Notes: a model not told the origin generated them from the sequence alone. A stretch of DNA of 64,000 nt from Billgrantia sulfidoxydans (GCF_017868775.1 NZ_CP053381.1:4216001-4280000), one strand, 5' to 3'; counted from the stretch's first letter, positions 23,082 through 42,035 are shown. Numbers and translations: made by a program.

Positions 23082-23202
23082 GGCGACTTCCTTCAACTTG
23101 TCTCTATTCACATGTATGGGTCGTTTTTGACTCGGCGACCATTTTAGGGGTTGACGCGCGCGAGAGCCACCTATACCGCCCCTTTTCCCCCTGACAAAAC
23201 GC

Positions 23203-23229
23203 AAAACGGGCAGCCCAAGGCTGCCCGTT
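23203..23229 (-). terminator. Terminator/attenuator between rpsO and pnp
   Basis: Twelve-base stem AAACGGGCAGCC / GGCTGCCCGTTT with a three-base loop, followed on the minus strand by TGCGTTTTG. It lies 20 bp after rpsO. Because pnp lacks an obvious promoter of its own, it probably acts as a partial terminator. Confidence 0.8.
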
Positions 23230-23249
23230 TCGTACCCGCTCAGCGTCGA

Positions 23250-23519
23250 TTAACGACGCAGGCCCAGACGCTGGATCAGCGCCTGATAGCGCGACAGGTC
23301 CTTGCGCTTCAGGTAGTCCAGCAGCTTGCGGCGCTGGTTGACCATGCGGATCAGGCCACGACGGGAGTGGTGATCCTGCTTGTTGGTCTTGAAGTGGTCC
23401 TGCAGGCCGTCGATGTTGGCGCTCAGCAGGGCCACCTGAACCTCGGGGGAACCGGTGTCGTTGTCGCCACGGCCGAATTCCTTGACGATCTCGGCCTTCT
23501 GTTCAGCGGTAAGTGCCAT
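23250..23519 (-). CDS. rpsO: 30S ribosomal protein S15
   Basis: 89 residues, the standard S15 length. It binds 16S rRNA as a primary assembly protein; the conserved segments [24 protein letters not shown] and [10 protein letters not shown] are present. ATG 23519 follows GGAGACACAG. Between truB and pnp, the classical order. Confidence 0.98.
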   Translation of the reverse strand: MALTAEQKAEIVKEFGRGDNDTGSPEVQVALLSANIDGLQDHFKTNKQDHHSRRGLIRMVNQRRKLLDYLKRKDLSRYQALIQRLGLRR

Positions 23520-23619
23520 CTGTGTCTCCAGTAAGCAATATGCCTGAAACGTGAATGTGTGAGACCACGCATATTTGCAGTCTCGGGCGTCTCTCCCTCG
23601 GGGCAGCTCGCGCCGCCCC

Positions 23620-24537
23620 TCAATCGGCTGCCGTACTGAGCAGCCGCTTCGGTGCCACCTCCTGTGGCCCCGTCACCACGCCGAGCCCGAGGAAGGTCTC
23701 GTCGCAGTAGAGTCTCGCCAGCTTGCCGGTCTTCTCGCCGACGGCATCGACGCTGGCCGCCTGGCCGTGGACGAGCCGCTGCCTGGCGCGCTCGTCGACC
23801 ACGAGCTTGGGCAGATGCGCCACCAGCACGTCGACCGGCAGCAGCGCGGCCTCGCGCTCATCCTGGCCCGACAGCGCTTCCAGCGCCTCCAGCGGCAGCA
23901 TGCCTTCGCTGTCGAAGGGGCCGGTGGCGAGTCGCCGCAGGGCGGTGATGTGAGCCCCGCTGCCGAGCGCACGGCCGATGTCCTCGGCCAGGGTGCGCAC
24001 GTAGGTCCCCTTGCTGACCCGCACTTCCAGCTCGAAGGCATCGCCCTCGAAGGCAAGCAGCCGGGCATCATACACCGTCACGCGGCGCACTGCACGCTCG
24101 ACGCTCTTGCCCTCGCGGGCCAGCTCGTAGAGCTTGCGCCCCCGGTGCTTGAGCGCCGAGTACATCGGCGGCATCTGCTCGATCTCGCCGCGAAAGCGCT
24201 CGAGCACCCGCTCGACATCCGCCGCCGTCAGCGCCGGCACCTCGCAGCGCTCGACCACCTCGCCCTCGGCGTCGCCGGTGGCGGTCACCGCACCGAGCTG
24301 CACCCGGGTACGGTAGACCTTGTCGGCCTCGAGCAGGTGCGCCGAGAACTTGGTCGCCTCGCCCAGGCATACCGGCAGCAGCCCGGTCGCCATCGGATCC
24401 AGCGTGCCGGTGTGGCCTGCCTTCTGCGCCTGCAGCAGGCGCCGGACCCGCTGCAGGGCGTGATTGCTCGACGCCCCCTTGGGCTTGTCGAGCAGCAGCA
24501 CGCCGTTGATCGGCAGGCCGCGCCGACGCCGCGCCAT
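23620..24537 (-). CDS. truB: tRNA pseudouridine-55 synthase
   Basis: 305 residues; isomerises U55 in the T-loop of tRNAs. The N-terminal [17 protein letters not shown] and the catalytic segment [21 protein letters not shown] with the active-site Asp are present, followed by a C-terminal PUA-like region. The ATG overlaps the rbfA stop (TGATG), so translation is coupled. Confidence 0.96.
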   Translation of the reverse strand: MARRRRGLPINGVLLLDKPKGASSNHALQRVRRLLQAQKAGHTGTLDPMATGLLPVCLGEATKFSAHLLEADKVYRTRVQLGAVTATGDAEGEVVERCEVPALTAADVERVLERFRGEIEQMPPMYSALKHRGRKLYELAREGKSVERAVRRVTVYDARLLAFEGDAFELEVRVSKGTYVRTLAEDIGRALGSGAHITALRRLATGPFDSEGMLPLEALEALSGQDEREAALLPVDVLVAHLPKLVVDERARQRLVHGQAASVDAVGEKTGKLARLYCDETFLGLGVVTGPQEVAPKRLLSTAAD

Positions 24538-24947
24538 CAGCCGCGCTCTCCCTCGTCGCCCGGGCCGTGCCCGTCGTCGGCGTGGCGGGCACGGTCGCTC
24601 TCGACCGCCTCGTCGATCAGCGAGGAGAGCCGCTGGCCGCGCACCACGCTCTCGTCGTAGTGGAAGCGCAGCTCCGGCACGTGACGCAGCTTGATGCGCC
24701 GGGCGATCTGGCTGCGCAGGAAGCCTGCTGCCTGGCGCAGCACCTTGAGGTTCTCCTTGATGCGCTCGGGGCTGTCCTCGCCGAGCAGGGTCACGTAGAC
24801 GTCGGCATAGCCGAGGTCACGGCTGACCGTGACCCCGCTGACGGTGACCATGCCCAGGCGCGGGTCCTTGACCTCGCGCTGGATCAATACGGCCAGCTCC
24901 TTCTGCAGCTGGTCGCCGACCCGGTCGGTACGCTTGAACTCGCGCAT
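24537..24947 (-). CDS. rbfA: Ribosome-binding factor A
   Basis: 136-residue KH-fold factor that assists 30S maturation at the 16S 5' end. The N-terminus REFKRTDRVGDQLQKELA and the ribosome-binding segment are typical. It has a charged C-terminal tail slightly longer than in E. coli. Lies 18 bp after infB and overlaps truB. Confidence 0.95.
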   Translation of the reverse strand: MREFKRTDRVGDQLQKELAVLIQREVKDPRLGMVTVSGVTVSRDLGYADVYVTLLGEDSPERIKENLKVLRQAAGFLRSQIARRIKLRHVPELRFHYDESVVRGQRLSSLIDEAVESDRARHADDGHGPGDEGERG

Positions 24948-24965
24948 GCTCCACCCCCGCTGCGA

Positions 24966-27482
<2,517 letters not shown>

Positions 27483-27509
27483 CTCGACCCTCCTCAGCCC
27501 GTGACCCGT

Positions 27510-29003
27510 TTACTGTTCGTTCTCGAACCAGGGCGCACGGGCAGTCATGATCAGTGCTGCAGCGCGCTCCTCGTCCATGCCCTCGATGTCCATCAGATCG
27601 TCGACGGACTGCTCGGCGAGGTCCTCCATGGTGACGATGCCCCGACTGGCCAGGATGAAGGCCAGGTGACGTTCCATGCCATCCATCTCCAGCAGGTCGT
27701 CGGCCGGCTGTGCACCGTCCAGCTCCTCCTCGGAGGCAATGGCCAGCGTCAGCAGTTCATCCTTGGCTCGCGCACGCAGCTCTTCCACCAGCTCTTCGTC
27801 GAGCTCCTCGATCTCGAGGATCTCCTCGAGGGGCACGTAGGCGATCTCCTCCAGCGTGGTGAAGCCCTCCTCCACCAGCAGCCGGGCGAGATCCTCCTCG
27901 ATGTCCAGGTGCTGGATGAAGTGCTCGACCAGGCTGTCGATCTCCTGCTCGCGCTTGTCCTCCGCCTCGCCCTCGGTCATGACGTTGATGCGCCAGCCGG
28001 TGAGTTCGGAAGCCAGGCGCACGTTCTGGCCGCTGCGACCGATGGCCTGGGCCAGGTTGTCCTCGGCCACGGCGACGTCCATGGCGTGCGCGTCCTCGTC
28101 GACCAGGATCGAGGCGACGTCGGCCGGTGCCATGGCGTTGATGACGAGCTGGGCGGGGTTGTCGTCCCACAGGATGATGTCGACCCGCTCGTTCTGCAGC
28201 TCGCTGGAGACCGCCTGGACGCGGGAGCCGCGCATGCCGACGCAGGCACCGACCGGGTCGATGCGGCGGTCGTTGGTCTTGACCGCGATCTTGGCCCGCG
28301 AACCGGGGTCACGCGCCGCGCCCTTGATCTCGATGAGCTGCTCGGCGATCTCCGGCACCTCGATCTTGAACAGCTCGATGATCAGCTCGGGGCAGGTCCG
28401 CGACAGGATCAGCTGCGCGCCACGCGCCTCGGCGTCGACCTTGAGCAGCAGCGCGCGAACCCGGTCGTTCATGCGGTAGCGCTCGCCGGGAATCATCTCG
28501 CTGCGCGGCAGGAACGCCTCGGCGTTGTCGCCGAGGTCGATGATCAGACCGTCGCGGGTGGTCTTCTTGACGATGCCGGCGACCAGCTCGCCCTCGCGCT
28601 CGGCGTACTGGCGCACCACCTCGGCGCGCTCGGCCTCGCGTACCTTCTGCACGATGACCTGCTTGGCGGTCTGGGCCGCAATACGGCCGAAGGCGGCGTT
28701 CTCGATCTGCTCCTCGACCACGTCCCCCAGCCCCAGCGGCGGGTCGCGGCGTTCGGCATAGGAGAGCTTGATCTCGGCGTCGGGATTCTCGAACTCGTCG
28801 TCCTCGATCACCTCCCAGCGGCGAAAGGTCTCGTACTCGCCCGTCTGGCGGTCGATATGCACCCTTACGCTGACCTCGCGCCCCTCGAAGCGCTTGCGCG
28901 ATGCGCTGGCCAGCGCCGCTTCGACGGCCTCGAAGATCACGTTACGGGGCACGCCCTTTTCGTTGGAGATCGCATCCACGACCATCAGAATTTCTTTACT
29001 CAT
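27510..29003 (-). CDS. nusA: Transcription termination/antitermination factor NusA
   Basis: 497 residues: an N-terminal RNA polymerase-binding domain, S1, two KH domains (the [14 protein letters not shown] and [10 protein letters not shown] segments are clear) and two acidic helix-hairpin-helix AR repeats at the C-terminus. Start ATG 29003 ([17 protein letters not shown]); the frame is open far upstream but that part has no NusA similarity. Member of rimP-nusA-infB-rbfA-truB. Confidence 0.97.
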   Translation of the reverse strand: MSKEILMVVDAISNEKGVPRNVIFEAVEAALASASRKRFEGREVSVRVHIDRQTGEYETFRRWEVIEDDEFENPDAEIKLSYAERRDPPLGLGDVVEEQIENAAFGRIAAQTAKQVIVQKVREAERAEVVRQYAEREGELVAGIVKKTTRDGLIIDLGDNAEAFLPRSEMIPGERYRMNDRVRALLLKVDAEARGAQLILSRTCPELIIELFKIEVPEIAEQLIEIKGAARDPGSRAKIAVKTNDRRIDPVGACVGMRGSRVQAVSSELQNERVDIILWDDNPAQLVINAMAPADVASILVDEDAHAMDVAVAEDNLAQAIGRSGQNVRLASELTGWRINVMTEGEAEDKREQEIDSLVEHFIQHLDIEEDLARLLVEEGFTTLEEIAYVPLEEILEIEELDEELVEELRARAKDELLTLAIASEEELDGAQPADDLLEMDGMERHLAFILASRGIVTMEDLAEQSVDDLMDIEGMDEERAAALIMTARAPWFENEQ

Positions 29004-29059
29004 GCCTATGCCTCGCCAGAAAACCTGTTCTTGTGCACCAGCAACCTTGGCCGGCGACC

Positions 29060-29521
29060 TCAGTCTTCGAACCGGGGAACCACCCGTGCCTGATCGATGC
29101 TCTCGATGGGAAAGCAGTACTCCTCGCCGTCGAGCTGCAGCAGCACCTCGTCCTCTTCGACGCCGGCCAGCAGCCCCTGGAACTTGCGCCGCCCGTCGAA
29201 GGGAACACGCAGCTTGAGCGCTACCTGGTGCCCGGCGAAGCGCGCGAACTGATCGAGGGTGAAGAGCGGACGATCCATGCCCGGCGACGAAACCTCCAGG
29301 CGATACTCCCCCGGAATGGGATCCTCCACGTCGAGCACGGCACTGACCTGGCGACTGACGTCGGCGCAATGATCCACGCTCACCCCCTCGGCATGATCAA
29401 TGTAGATCACCAGTCGGGAGTGCTTGCCCTGGGGTCGATAGTCGATGCCCCAGAGTTCGAAGCCCATGGCGGTGACCACCGGCTCGATCAGCGCATATAG
29501 CGCAGCGTCCTTGAGTGCCAC
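29060..29521 (-). CDS. rimP: Ribosome maturation factor RimP
   Basis: 153 residues, the usual RimP length, needed for 30S maturation. The conserved segments [16 protein letters not shown] and [12 protein letters not shown] are present. First protein gene of the nusA operon, preceded by the fMet tRNA and a terminator-like hairpin. Confidence 0.96.
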   Translation of the reverse strand: MALKDAALYALIEPVVTAMGFELWGIDYRPQGKHSRLVIYIDHAEGVSVDHCADVSRQVSAVLDVEDPIPGEYRLEVSSPGMDRPLFTLDQFARFAGHQVALKLRVPFDGRRKFQGLLAGVEEDEVLLQLDGEEYCFPIESIDQARVVPRFED

Positions 29522-29642
29522 AGAAAGCTCCTACAGCCGTTGCATCAGGCACCTGGCCGGGAGTGAACAGGAAAGCTAGGTGGCTGATTGGCGTTGCCCG
29601 AACAAGCCCTGCCGGCCAGGCCGACAGTAAGCTGCTAACAAA

Positions 29643-29669
29643 AAGCCCCTTCGCAGGAAGGGGCCTTTC
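29643..29669 (-). terminator. Terminator/attenuator between tRNA-fMet and rimP
   Basis: On the minus strand, GCCCCTTC-CTGC-GAAGGGGC followed by TTTTTG. It is placed between the tRNA gene and rimP, where readthrough would couple rimP-nusA expression to the tRNA promoter. Confidence 0.8.
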
Positions 29670-29730
29670 ACAAGAAACCTGTAGTACCACTTTCGGCATC
29701 CTGCATCCCGTTCGGATGCCTGCCGGAAGA

Positions 29731-29807
<77 letters not shown>

Positions 29808-29942
29808 ACATTCCAGGTCGGCGATTGTAGGCGCGATGCGGGCCTGAGTCAAGGTGACTTGAGCCAAGCGGGCGCCTACCCTCTTCCTGGTGCCAATCCT
29901 GCTTCTGACGACTCGCGACCCCTCGGGCCGCAGCGTTTCAGA

Positions 29943-30029
29943 TGGTGCCGAAGGCGGGACTTGAACCCGCACGACCGTAAGGTCACTACCCCCTCAAGAT
30001 AGCGTGTCTACCAATTCCACCACTTCGGC
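29943..30029 (-). tRNA. tRNA-Leu (GAG)
   Basis: 87-nt class II tRNA with a long variable arm and encoded CCA. The anticodon loop TTGAGGG gives GAG; the T-arm is GGGTTCAAGTCCC. It lies 24 bp after secG, the same position as leuU in E. coli. Confidence 0.96.
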
Positions 30030-30053
30030 TTGCTAGACTGCCGGAGCCGCGAC

Positions 30054-30413
30054 TCAGCCGTCGCTTTCCTCCAGCACTGGCGCGGTATTATCCACATCAT
30101 CCGCGTCGTCGTCAAGGGTAGGCAGCCCGCGCTGCTGCTCGATCAGACGCGAGTCGGGAATGCCCGCTTCCGGCGCCTGCCCCGCCTGGCTGGCGAAGTA
30201 GGCCAGGGTCAGCGAGGTGGCGAAAAAGGCCGCCGCCAGCACCGCCGTGGTGCGCGAGAGGAAACCGCCGCTGCCGCGCGAGCCGAACACGGTCTGGGAC
30301 GCGCCGCCGCCGAAGGCCGCACCGGCCTCGGCGCCCTTGCCCTGCTGTAGCAGGATGAGAACGACCAGCGCGATGGCGATCGCCACATGGATCATGAGAA
30401 TGGCAACTTGCAT
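30054..30413 (-). CDS. secG: Protein translocase subunit SecG
   Basis: 119 residues with two membrane helices (about 3-23 and 55-75) joined by the conserved [20 protein letters not shown] segment. Auxiliary subunit of SecYEG in the inner membrane. The C-terminal tail is strikingly acidic ([17 protein letters not shown]), consistent with a halophile. Lies 4 bp after tpiA. Confidence 0.95.
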   Translation of the reverse strand: MQVAILMIHVAIAIALVVLILLQQGKGAEAGAAFGGGASQTVFGSRGSGGFLSRTTAVLAAAFFATSLTLAYFASQAGQAPEAGIPDSRLIEQQRGLPTLDDDADDVDNTAPVLEESDG

Positions 30414-30417
30414 GGGT

Positions 30418-31167
30418 TCAACCTGCTGACTGACAAATGGCTAGGAAATCGTCGACCTTGAGCGAAGCACCGCCCACCAGGCCGCCGTCGATGTCGGGCT
30501 GGGCCAACAGCTCAGCCGCGTTGCCGGCGTTCATGCTGCCGCCGTACAGCAGGCGCAAGCCTGCCGCGAGGTCACGATCGAAGCCGGCCTGGTACTCCCG
30601 GATGGCGGCCATGACCTCCTGGGCCTGCTGCGGCGTAGCGGTACGCCCGGTACCGATGGCCCACACCGGCTCGTAGGCGATGATCACGCGCTCGCGCTGG
30701 TCGGGTTCGAGACGCGCCATCGCGTAGCCCACCTGGCGCAGCACGACCTCCTGGGTCCGGCCGGCATCGCGCTCTTCCAGGGTCTCGCCCACGCACAGGA
30801 TCGGCGTGATGTCGACGTTGAGCGCCGCCAGCAGCCGGTCGAGCACGGCCTCGTCACCTTCGCGGTAGAGCTGGCGCCGCTCGGAGTGGCCCGCCAGGGC
30901 GTACTCGACGCCGAACTCCCTGAGCATGCGCCCGCTCACCTCGCCGGTGCGAGCCCCGGAGTGCAGGGGATTCAGCGTCTGAGCGCCTAGGCGCAGCGGG
31001 GTACCGTCGAAGGCACGCCGCGCCGCGTCCAGATAGGGAAAGGGCGGCAGGATCACCACGTCCAGCGAAGCCGGCAGCGTCGTTTCGGCAAAGGCGCGAC
31101 CGAACTCTTCGACCAGCGCGGCCGAACCGTTCATCTTCCAGTTCCCGGCGATCAGCGGCGTTCGCAT
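30418..31167 (-). CDS. tpiA: Triosephosphate isomerase
   Basis: 249 residues; interconverts dihydroxyacetone phosphate and glyceraldehyde 3-phosphate. GNWKMNGS holds the catalytic Lys, AGHSERR the His, and [10 protein letters not shown] the Glu. Start ATG 31167; an upstream in-frame extension to 31224 is not conserved. AAGAGGACGC precedes the start. Confidence 0.97.
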   Translation of the reverse strand: MRTPLIAGNWKMNGSAALVEEFGRAFAETTLPASLDVVILPPFPYLDAARRAFDGTPLRLGAQTLNPLHSGARTGEVSGRMLREFGVEYALAGHSERRQLYREGDEAVLDRLLAALNVDITPILCVGETLEERDAGRTQEVVLRQVGYAMARLEPDQRERVIIAYEPVWAIGTGRTATPQQAQEVMAAIREYQAGFDRDLAAGLRLLYGGSMNAGNAAELLAQPDIDGGLVGGASLKVDDFLAICQSAG

Positions 31168-31239
31168 GCTGCGTCCTCTTTCAAAGTGGAGCGAAATGGT
31201 ATAGGAGCCGCCAGGCCAAGACAACCGCCGCAGCGTGTG

Positions 31240-32589
31240 TCAACCCAGCTCGCCCTCGACCTGGGCGGCCAGGCGGCTCGCCAGCCCTTCGACGTCGAGG
31301 TGAGCCCGCCCCTCGACCATCACACGGATCAGCGGTTCGGTGCCCGAAGGGCGCAGCAACACGCGCCCCTCCTCGCCCAGCTCCGCCTCCACCGCCGCCA
31401 CGGCGTCCTTGACCGCCGGGCTCGCCATCAGCGCCTTGGCATCACTGCCCGGCATCAGGCGCACGTTGACCAGCGCCTGGGGCACCTTCTCCAGGCCGGC
31501 AAGCAGCACCTTGAGCGGCTTGCCCTCGCTGATCATGAGCGCCAGCACCTGCAGCGCCGAGACGATGCCGTCGCCGGTGCTCTGCACGTCGGCACAGACG
31601 ATGTGGCCTGAGGATTCACCGCCGAGCTGCCAGCCGTTCTCCACCAGGCGCTCGACCACGTAGCGGTCGCCGACCTTGGCGCGCTCGAAGGGAATGCCCA
31701 TGCCCTCGAGCGCCATGGCCAGGCCGAAATTGGTCATCAAGGTACCGACCACACCGCCGACCAGCTGGCCACGCTCGTGGCGGTCACGAGCGATGAGGTA
31801 GAGGATGTCGTCGCCGTCGACCTCGCGGCCGTCGGCATCGACCATCAGCACGCGGTCGCCGTCACCGTCGAAGGCGATGCCGAGGTCGGCGCCCTGCTGG
31901 ATCACCGCGGCGCGCAGCGTCGCCGGCGAGGTCGAGCCGACCTCGCGATTGATGTTGAGGCCGTCGGGGCTGGCCCCTACCAGGCTGACCTCGGCGCCCA
32001 GCTCGCGGAACACGCTGGGGGCGATGTGGTAGGTAGCGCCATGGGCGCAGTCGAGCACCATGCGCAGGCCGTGCAGGCTGACGCGGTTCGGGATGGTCGA
32101 CTTGCAGAACTCGATGTAGCGGCCGGCGGCGTCGTCGATGCGCACCGCCTTGCCCAGCTTGCCCGCCGCTACCGTCGTCAATGGCTCCTCGAGCATCGCC
32201 TCGATGCGCTCCTCGAGCGCGTCGGGAAGCTTGGTGCCGTCGGTGGAGAAGAACTTGATGCCGTTGTCGGCGAAGGGGTTGTGCGACGCCGAGATGACGA
32301 TACCGGCGTCGGCACGGAAGGTTCGGGTGAGATAGGCGATGCCGGGCGTCGGCATCGGGCCGAGCAGCGCCACGTCGACGCCGGCCGCCGACAGCCCCGC
32401 TTCGAGCGCCGATTCGAACATGTAGCCCGAGATACGGGTGTCCTTGCCGATCAGCACCCGGGCGCGCCCCGACTCGCGCGCCAGCACCCGCCCCATGGCC
32501 CAGCCCAGCTTGAGCATGAAGTCCGGGGTGATGGGATACTCTCCGACCGTACCTCGTATGCCATCCGTACCGAAGTATTTTCTAGTCAT
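31240..32589 (-). CDS. glmM: Phosphoglucosamine mutase
   Basis: 449 residues; converts glucosamine 6-phosphate to glucosamine 1-phosphate for UDP-GlcNAc and the cell wall. The phosphoserine motif [12 protein letters not shown], the metal loop DGDGDR and the C-terminal [15 protein letters not shown] are intact. ATG 32589 overlaps the folP end by 8 bp, as in the widespread folP-glmM pair. Confidence 0.97.
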   Translation of the reverse strand: MTRKYFGTDGIRGTVGEYPITPDFMLKLGWAMGRVLARESGRARVLIGKDTRISGYMFESALEAGLSAAGVDVALLGPMPTPGIAYLTRTFRADAGIVISASHNPFADNGIKFFSTDGTKLPDALEERIEAMLEEPLTTVAAGKLGKAVRIDDAAGRYIEFCKSTIPNRVSLHGLRMVLDCAHGATYHIAPSVFRELGAEVSLVGASPDGLNINREVGSTSPATLRAAVIQQGADLGIAFDGDGDRVLMVDADGREVDGDDILYLIARDRHERGQLVGGVVGTLMTNFGLAMALEGMGIPFERAKVGDRYVVERLVENGWQLGGESSGHIVCADVQSTGDGIVSALQVLALMISEGKPLKVLLAGLEKVPQALVNVRLMPGSDAKALMASPAVKDAVAAVEAELGEEGRVLLRPSGTEPLIRVMVEGRAHLDVEGLASRLAAQVEGELG

Positions 32590-33448
32590 TCTCGCAGCCT
32601 TCCCTTAGCACGGCCCAGGTCATGTTCACCGCATCCATGACCGGGCCAACGTCATGAACGCGCAAGATGCGCGCGCCGCGCTCGACGGCCAGCGACGCCA
32701 GCGCCAGGCCGCCGGGCAGGCGCTCCTCCACCGGCCGGCCCAGCACCTTGCCGATCAGGCTCTTGCGCGACATGCCCACCAGCAGCGGCAGCTCGAGCTC
32801 GGCCAGGCGCTCCATGCGATGGAGCAGCCGCAGGTTGTGCTCGACGGTCTTGCCGAAGCCGAAACCGGGGTCGATCAGCAGGCGCTCGCGGCGCAGGCCG
32901 GCGGCCTCGCAGGCCGCCACCCGCTCGGCCAGAAAGCCATGCACCGCCTCCTCGATGGGCTCATCATAGCGGGGCGCCTGCTGCATGTCCTGCGGCTCAC
33001 CCTGCATGTGCATCAGACACACCGGCAGCCCCGTGCCGAGCGCCGCCTCCAGCGCGCCCTCGCGCGCGAGCGAGCGAACGTCGTTGATCATGCCGGCGCC
33101 CAGCGCCGCGGTCTGGCGCATCACGTCGGGATTGCTGGTATCCACCGAGACCAGCGCATCGAGCTCGCATACCAGGCGCTCGACCACCGGCGCCACCCGG
33201 TCCAGCTCCTGCTGGGTGGAAACCGGCTGCGAGCCGGGACGGGTCGATTCGCCGCCCACGTCGATGATCGCCGCCCCCTCCGCCAGCATCTGCTCGGCGT
33301 GACGCAGGGCGTCATCGACGGCGACGTGGCGCCCGCCGTCGGAGAAGGAGTCGGGCGTGACGTTGAGTATGCCCATGATCCGGGGGTAGGAGAGGTCGAG
33401 GCGATGCCGCCCACACGGCAGCCAGGTCGGTGCGGGGTTGTCTGTCAT
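32582..33448 (-). CDS. folP: Dihydropteroate synthase
   Basis: 288 residues; joins p-aminobenzoate to the pterin pyrophosphate, the sulfonamide target. The motifs [16 protein letters not shown] and [11 protein letters not shown] and the segment [10 protein letters not shown] are present. Start at ATG 33448 ([13 protein letters not shown]); upstream in-frame codons have no similarity. Lies downstream of ftsH, as in E. coli. Confidence 0.96.
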   Translation of the reverse strand: MTDNPAPTWLPCGRHRLDLSYPRIMGILNVTPDSFSDGGRHVAVDDALRHAEQMLAEGAAIIDVGGESTRPGSQPVSTQQELDRVAPVVERLVCELDALVSVDTSNPDVMRQTAALGAGMINDVRSLAREGALEAALGTGLPVCLMHMQGEPQDMQQAPRYDEPIEEAVHGFLAERVAACEAAGLRRERLLIDPGFGFGKTVEHNLRLLHRMERLAELELPLLVGMSRKSLIGKVLGRPVEERLPGGLALASLAVERGARILRVHDVGPVMDAVNMTWAVLREGCEND

Positions 33449-33492
33449 GTCATGGATCCTGTGACGCAAGCCTGGGCCCGGGGCCCCATGGC

Positions 33493-33516
33493 AAAGGCGC
33501 CCCGTCGGGGCGCCTG
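33493..33516 (-). terminator. Hairpin between ftsH and folP
   Basis: Near-perfect repeat AGGCGCCCCG / CGGGGCGCCT. On the minus strand it is followed by only three T residues, so termination is likely partial. Confidence 0.5.
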
Positions 33517-33533
33517 CTTCGTACCGGTCGTCG

Positions 33534-35531
<1,998 letters not shown>

Positions 35532-35738
35532 ATCGTTCAAGGGACCACCCTCATTGCAAGCATCTCTCGGCCGTAACGCCTGGCACCGTGACCACAAGGG
35601 ACCACTGTATGACCACAGGCGGGCAGGGCATGTTCCTCCCGGCCTTCTTGCCCACACTGTGACACAGTTGGGCCGCGCTGTCCGGTCATTGCGCCGTTAG
35701 TCTGTCTCTATCGGAAGGGCCGAGCCGGCGGTGCCGGC

Positions 35739-36395
35739 TCAGCCGCGGAAACCATCCGCCAGCAGGTAGACCTCGCGCGAACGAGCGCGGGAGGCCTCCG
35801 GCTTGCGGGTCACCACCTTGCCGAAGCTGTCACGCAGCTCCTTCAGGTAAGCATCGAAGCCTTCGCCCTGGAACACCTTGGCCAGGAAACGGCCGCCGGG
35901 ACGCAGGGTCTGGCGCGCCAGGTCCAGCGCCAGCTCCACCAGGTACATCGCCTGGGGCTGGTCGATGGCGCTCATACCACTCATATTGGGGGCCATGTCG
36001 GACATCACAAGGTCCACCGGGCGGCCGCCCAAGGCGGCGAGGATCGCCTCGAGCACCGCCTCCTCGGTGAAATCGCCCTGAATGAACTCGACGCCGGCCA
36101 GGGCATCCATCTCGAGGATATCCGAGGCGATGACCAGCCCCTCCGGCCCCACCCGGTCCGCCGCCACCTGGCTCCAGCCGCCGGGGGCGGCGCCCAGGTC
36201 GATCACGCTCATGCCGGGCTTGAACAGCCGGTCCTTGTCGTCGAGCGCAAGCAGCTTGTAGCTGGCGCGGCTACGGTAGCCGTCCTGCCAGCTCTGCTGC
36301 ACGAAGCGGTCGTCGAAGTGTTCCTTGAGCCAGGAAGCCGAACTCTTGCTGGCAGCCGGCTTGCCACCGCGGGGCGGGGAAGTGGATCGAGCCAC
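35739..36395 (-). CDS. rlmE: 23S rRNA 2'-O-ribose U2552 methyltransferase
   Basis: 218 residues (also called FtsJ/RrmJ). SAM motif [11 protein letters not shown], catalytic region SDMAPNMSG, and K in [10 protein letters not shown]. The start chosen is the GTG at 36395 with AAGGTGAT upstream, which gives the E. coli-like N-terminus (a short basic stretch before [11 protein letters not shown]). The frame is open further upstream without conservation. Confidence 0.92.
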   Translation of the reverse strand: MARSTSPPRGGKPAASKSSASWLKEHFDDRFVQQSWQDGYRSRASYKLLALDDKDRLFKPGMSVIDLGAAPGGWSQVAADRVGPEGLVIASDILEMDALAGVEFIQGDFTEEAVLEAILAALGGRPVDLVMSDMAPNMSGMSAIDQPQAMYLVELALDLARQTLRPGGRFLAKVFQGEGFDAYLKELRDSFGKVVTRKPEASRARSREVYLLADGFRG

Positions 36396-36558
36396 ACGAT
36401 CACCTTGACTGAAGCTGCCGAACCTCGCGAGCGCGCCGGCCCGGTTCGGTGGGATGCGGAGCGGGTCGAAGCCGAACTCGAGCCTCGCCCTGCTTTCGCC
36501 GGCGCGCGTTTCACCGTACCATGGCAGGTTACGCGCAACCGGGAAGACGCAAGATACC

Positions 36559-36885
36559 ATGAGCTTGTCACAGGCACAAAAGAAAGCATTTCGCAGCATC
36601 GGTCATCACCTCAACCCGGTGGTGACGGTGTCGGAGAACGGGGTTTCCGAGGGCGTGCTGGCAGAGCTCGACCGGGCGCTCGCCGACCATGAGCTGATCA
36701 AGGTGAAGCTGGCCCTGGCCGAGCGCGACGACCGTGCCGCCATGCTCGAGGAGCTGCTCGCCGCCAGCGGCGCCGAGCGCGTGCAGACCATCGGCAAGAT
36801 GGCGCTGCTCTACCGCAGAAACCCCCAGGCCAACCCCAAGCTCTCCAACGTCAAGCGCTTCGAGAACCATCACGGTCGCCACTAG
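36559..36885 (+). CDS. yhbY: Ribosome assembly RNA-binding protein YhbY (CRM domain)
   Basis: 108-residue CRM-domain protein that associates with pre-50S particles. Conserved [16 protein letters not shown] and [11 protein letters not shown] segments. Divergent from rlmE and convergent with greA, exactly as in E. coli and Pseudomonas. ATG 36559 was chosen because it begins the conserved domain ([13 protein letters not shown]). Confidence 0.93.
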   Translation: MSLSQAQKKAFRSIGHHLNPVVTVSENGVSEGVLAELDRALADHELIKVKLALAERDDRAAMLEELLAASGAERVQTIGKMALLYRRNPQANPKLSNVKRFENHHGRH

Positions 36886-36936
36886 GCGCCGACGCGCCAG
36901 CGGCGACCCCGGGCTCCGAGCTGCGGGGCACTCCAC

Positions 36937-36969
36937 AAAAAGCCCGCGACAAACGGCCGCGGGCTTTTT
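36937..36969. terminator. Bidirectional terminator between yhbY and greA
   Basis: AAAAAGCCCGCG ... CGCGGGCTTTTT: a seven-base GC stem flanked by A5 and T5, usable on both strands by the convergent yhbY and greA genes. Confidence 0.92.
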
Positions 36970-36989
36970 GCTGGCTCGTCGCTCGTGGC

Positions 36990-37462
36990 TCAGCGATGCT
37001 CGACGCTCGAAATCTCGTACTCGACCTCGCCGCCCGGCGTGCTGACCACCACCACGTCGCCCTCCTCCTTGCCGATCAGGGCACGGGCGATGGGCGAGGT
37101 AACCGAGATCTTGCCGGCCTTGATGTCGGCCTCGTCCTCGCCGACGATCTGGTAGGAGACCTCCTCGTCGTTGCCGAGATTGATCAGCTCGACGGTGACG
37201 CCGAAGATCACCTTGCCGGTCTGCGGCAGCTTGTGCACGTCGATCACCTGGGCGCTCGCGAGCTTGCTCTCGATCTCCTGGATACGTCCTTCGATGAAGC
37301 CCTGCTGCTCGCGCGCCGCGTGGTATTCGGCATTCTCCTTGAGATCGCCGTGCTCACGGGCCTCGGCAATCGCCGCGATCACCCTGGGACGCGCCTCGCC
37401 CTTGAGCTCCTCGAGCTCCTTGCGCAGGCGTGCCTCACCGGCAACGGTCATCGGGACCTTGT

Positions 37463-37466
<4 letters not shown>
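36990..37466 (-). CDS. greA: Transcription elongation factor GreA
   Basis: 158 residues with an N-terminal coiled coil and a C-terminal FKBP-like domain, stimulating transcript cleavage in backtracked RNA polymerase. The segments [20 protein letters not shown] (coiled-coil tip) and [12 protein letters not shown] are conserved. ATG 37466 overlaps the carB stop (ATGA), coupling it to carAB. Confidence 0.96.
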
Positions 37467-40693
<3,227 letters not shown>

Positions 40694-40750
40694 GTCGGTT
40701 CCCGCGGCTGGATTCGTTGAAATCAGGCGATTAAGACGGGGCGGCGCCGC

Positions 40751-41911
40751 TCAGCGGCGCTCGCGCATCATCGTCACGAAGCGGTCGAACAGCGGCGACA
40801 CGTCGCGCGGTCCGGGGCTCGCTTCCGGGTGGCCCTGGAAGCTGAAGGCCGGACGGTCGGTCAGCTCGATGCCCTGCAGCGTGCCGTCGAACAGCGAGCG
40901 GTGAATGGCGCGCACGTTGCCCGGCAGGCTCGCTTCGTCGACGGCGAAGCCATGGTTCTGGCTGGTGATCATCACGCGGCCGCTGTCGAGGTCCTGCACC
41001 GGGTGGTTGGCACCGTGGTGGCCGTGATTCATCTTCACCGTCTTGGCGCCGGCGGCCAGCGCCAGCAGCTGGTGGCCCAGGCAGATGCCGAACACCGGCA
41101 CGTTGGTCTCGAGGATCTCGCGGATCGCCGCGATGGCGTAGTCGCAGGGCTCGGGGTCGCCGGGGCCGTTGGCCAGCAGGATGCCGTCCGGGTTGCGCGC
41201 CAGCACCTCGGCGGCCGGGGTCTGGGCCGGCACCACGCTGAGGCGGCAGCCGCGCGAGGCGAGCATGCGCAGGATGTTGTACTTCACGCCGTAGTCGTAG
41301 ACCACCACGTGGAAGGGACGCTCGCTGCCGCCGGCATCAACGTTGCCCTGGCCCAGCACCCACTCCGCCTCGCTCCACTCGTAGGCCTCGCGGCACGAGA
41401 CCTCCTTGGCCAGGTCCATGCCCTTGAGGCCCGGAAAATCGCGCGCCGCCGCCAGGGCGCGCTCGACGGCGTCGTCGCCCTCGGCCTCGGCGCCGGCCAG
41501 GATCGCGCCGTTCTGAGCGCCCTTGTCGCGCAGGATGCGGGTCAGCCGGCGGGTGTCGATATCGGCGATGCCGAGCACGTTCTGGCCCTTCAGGTAATCG
41601 GAGAGCGACTGCTCGGAGCGGAAGTTGCTGGCGACCAGCGGCAGGTCGCGGATCACCAGGCCGGCAGCGGCGATCGAGCCCGACTCGACGTCTTCGGCGT
41701 TGATGCCGGTGTTGCCGATGTGCGGATAGGTGAGGGTCACGATCTGTCGGGTATAGGAGAGGTCGGTGAGGATCTCCTGATAGCCGGTCATGGCCGTATT
41801 GAACACCACCTCGCCGCTGGTTTGCCCATCGGCGCCGATGGCGGTGCCGTGAAACACACTGCCGTCTTCCAGGGCCAGTATCGCGGGTCTGTTCAATGCG
41901 GGGCTGTTCAA
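40751..41911 (-). CDS. carA: Carbamoyl-phosphate synthase small subunit (TTG start)
   Basis: 386-residue glutaminase subunit with the nucleophilic Cys in [13 protein letters not shown] and the catalytic His further on. No ATG fits the conserved N-terminus; the start is predicted at a TTG at 41911 with a GGGAGG ribosome site 8 nt upstream. E. coli carA also starts with UUG. ATG codons further upstream would add non-conserved residues. Confidence 0.93.
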   Translation of the reverse strand: MNSPALNRPAILALEDGSVFHGTAIGADGQTSGEVVFNTAMTGYQEILTDLSYTRQIVTLTYPHIGNTGINAEDVESGSIAAAGLVIRDLPLVASNFRSEQSLSDYLKGQNVLGIADIDTRRLTRILRDKGAQNGAILAGAEAEGDDAVERALAAARDFPGLKGMDLAKEVSCREAYEWSEAEWVLGQGNVDAGGSERPFHVVVYDYGVKYNILRMLASRGCRLSVVPAQTPAAEVLARNPDGILLANGPGDPEPCDYAIAAIREILETNVPVFGICLGHQLLALAAGAKTVKMNHGHHGANHPVQDLDSGRVMITSQNHGFAVDEASLPGNVRAIHRSLFDGTLQGIELTDRPAFSFQGHPEASPGPRDVSPLFDRFVTMMRERR

Positions 41912-41990
41912 GACAAGGTCCTCCCATGCTGATGCGAGCCTGAGGGGCACAGGCTCGGCGGCTATCGTCACAGCGACAGATTCGGCTCGT

Positions 41991-42035
41991 AAAAAAGCGG
42001 GACGAAGCCGATAAGGAACCGGTTTCATCCCGCTT
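41991..42035 (-). terminator. Terminator of dapB or attenuator of carAB
   Basis: On the minus strand AAGCGGGATGAA pairs with TTCGTCCCGCTT, with a second inner CGG stem, followed by TTTTTT. It is 118 bp after dapB and 80 bp before carA, so it either ends dapB or serves as a carAB leader attenuator. Confidence 0.75.

Noticed and set aside
36396..36599. Long N-terminal extension of RlmE
   Set aside because: The extension would run into the upstream region of yhbY, has no similarity to the family and no ribosome site; the GTG at 36395 fits better.
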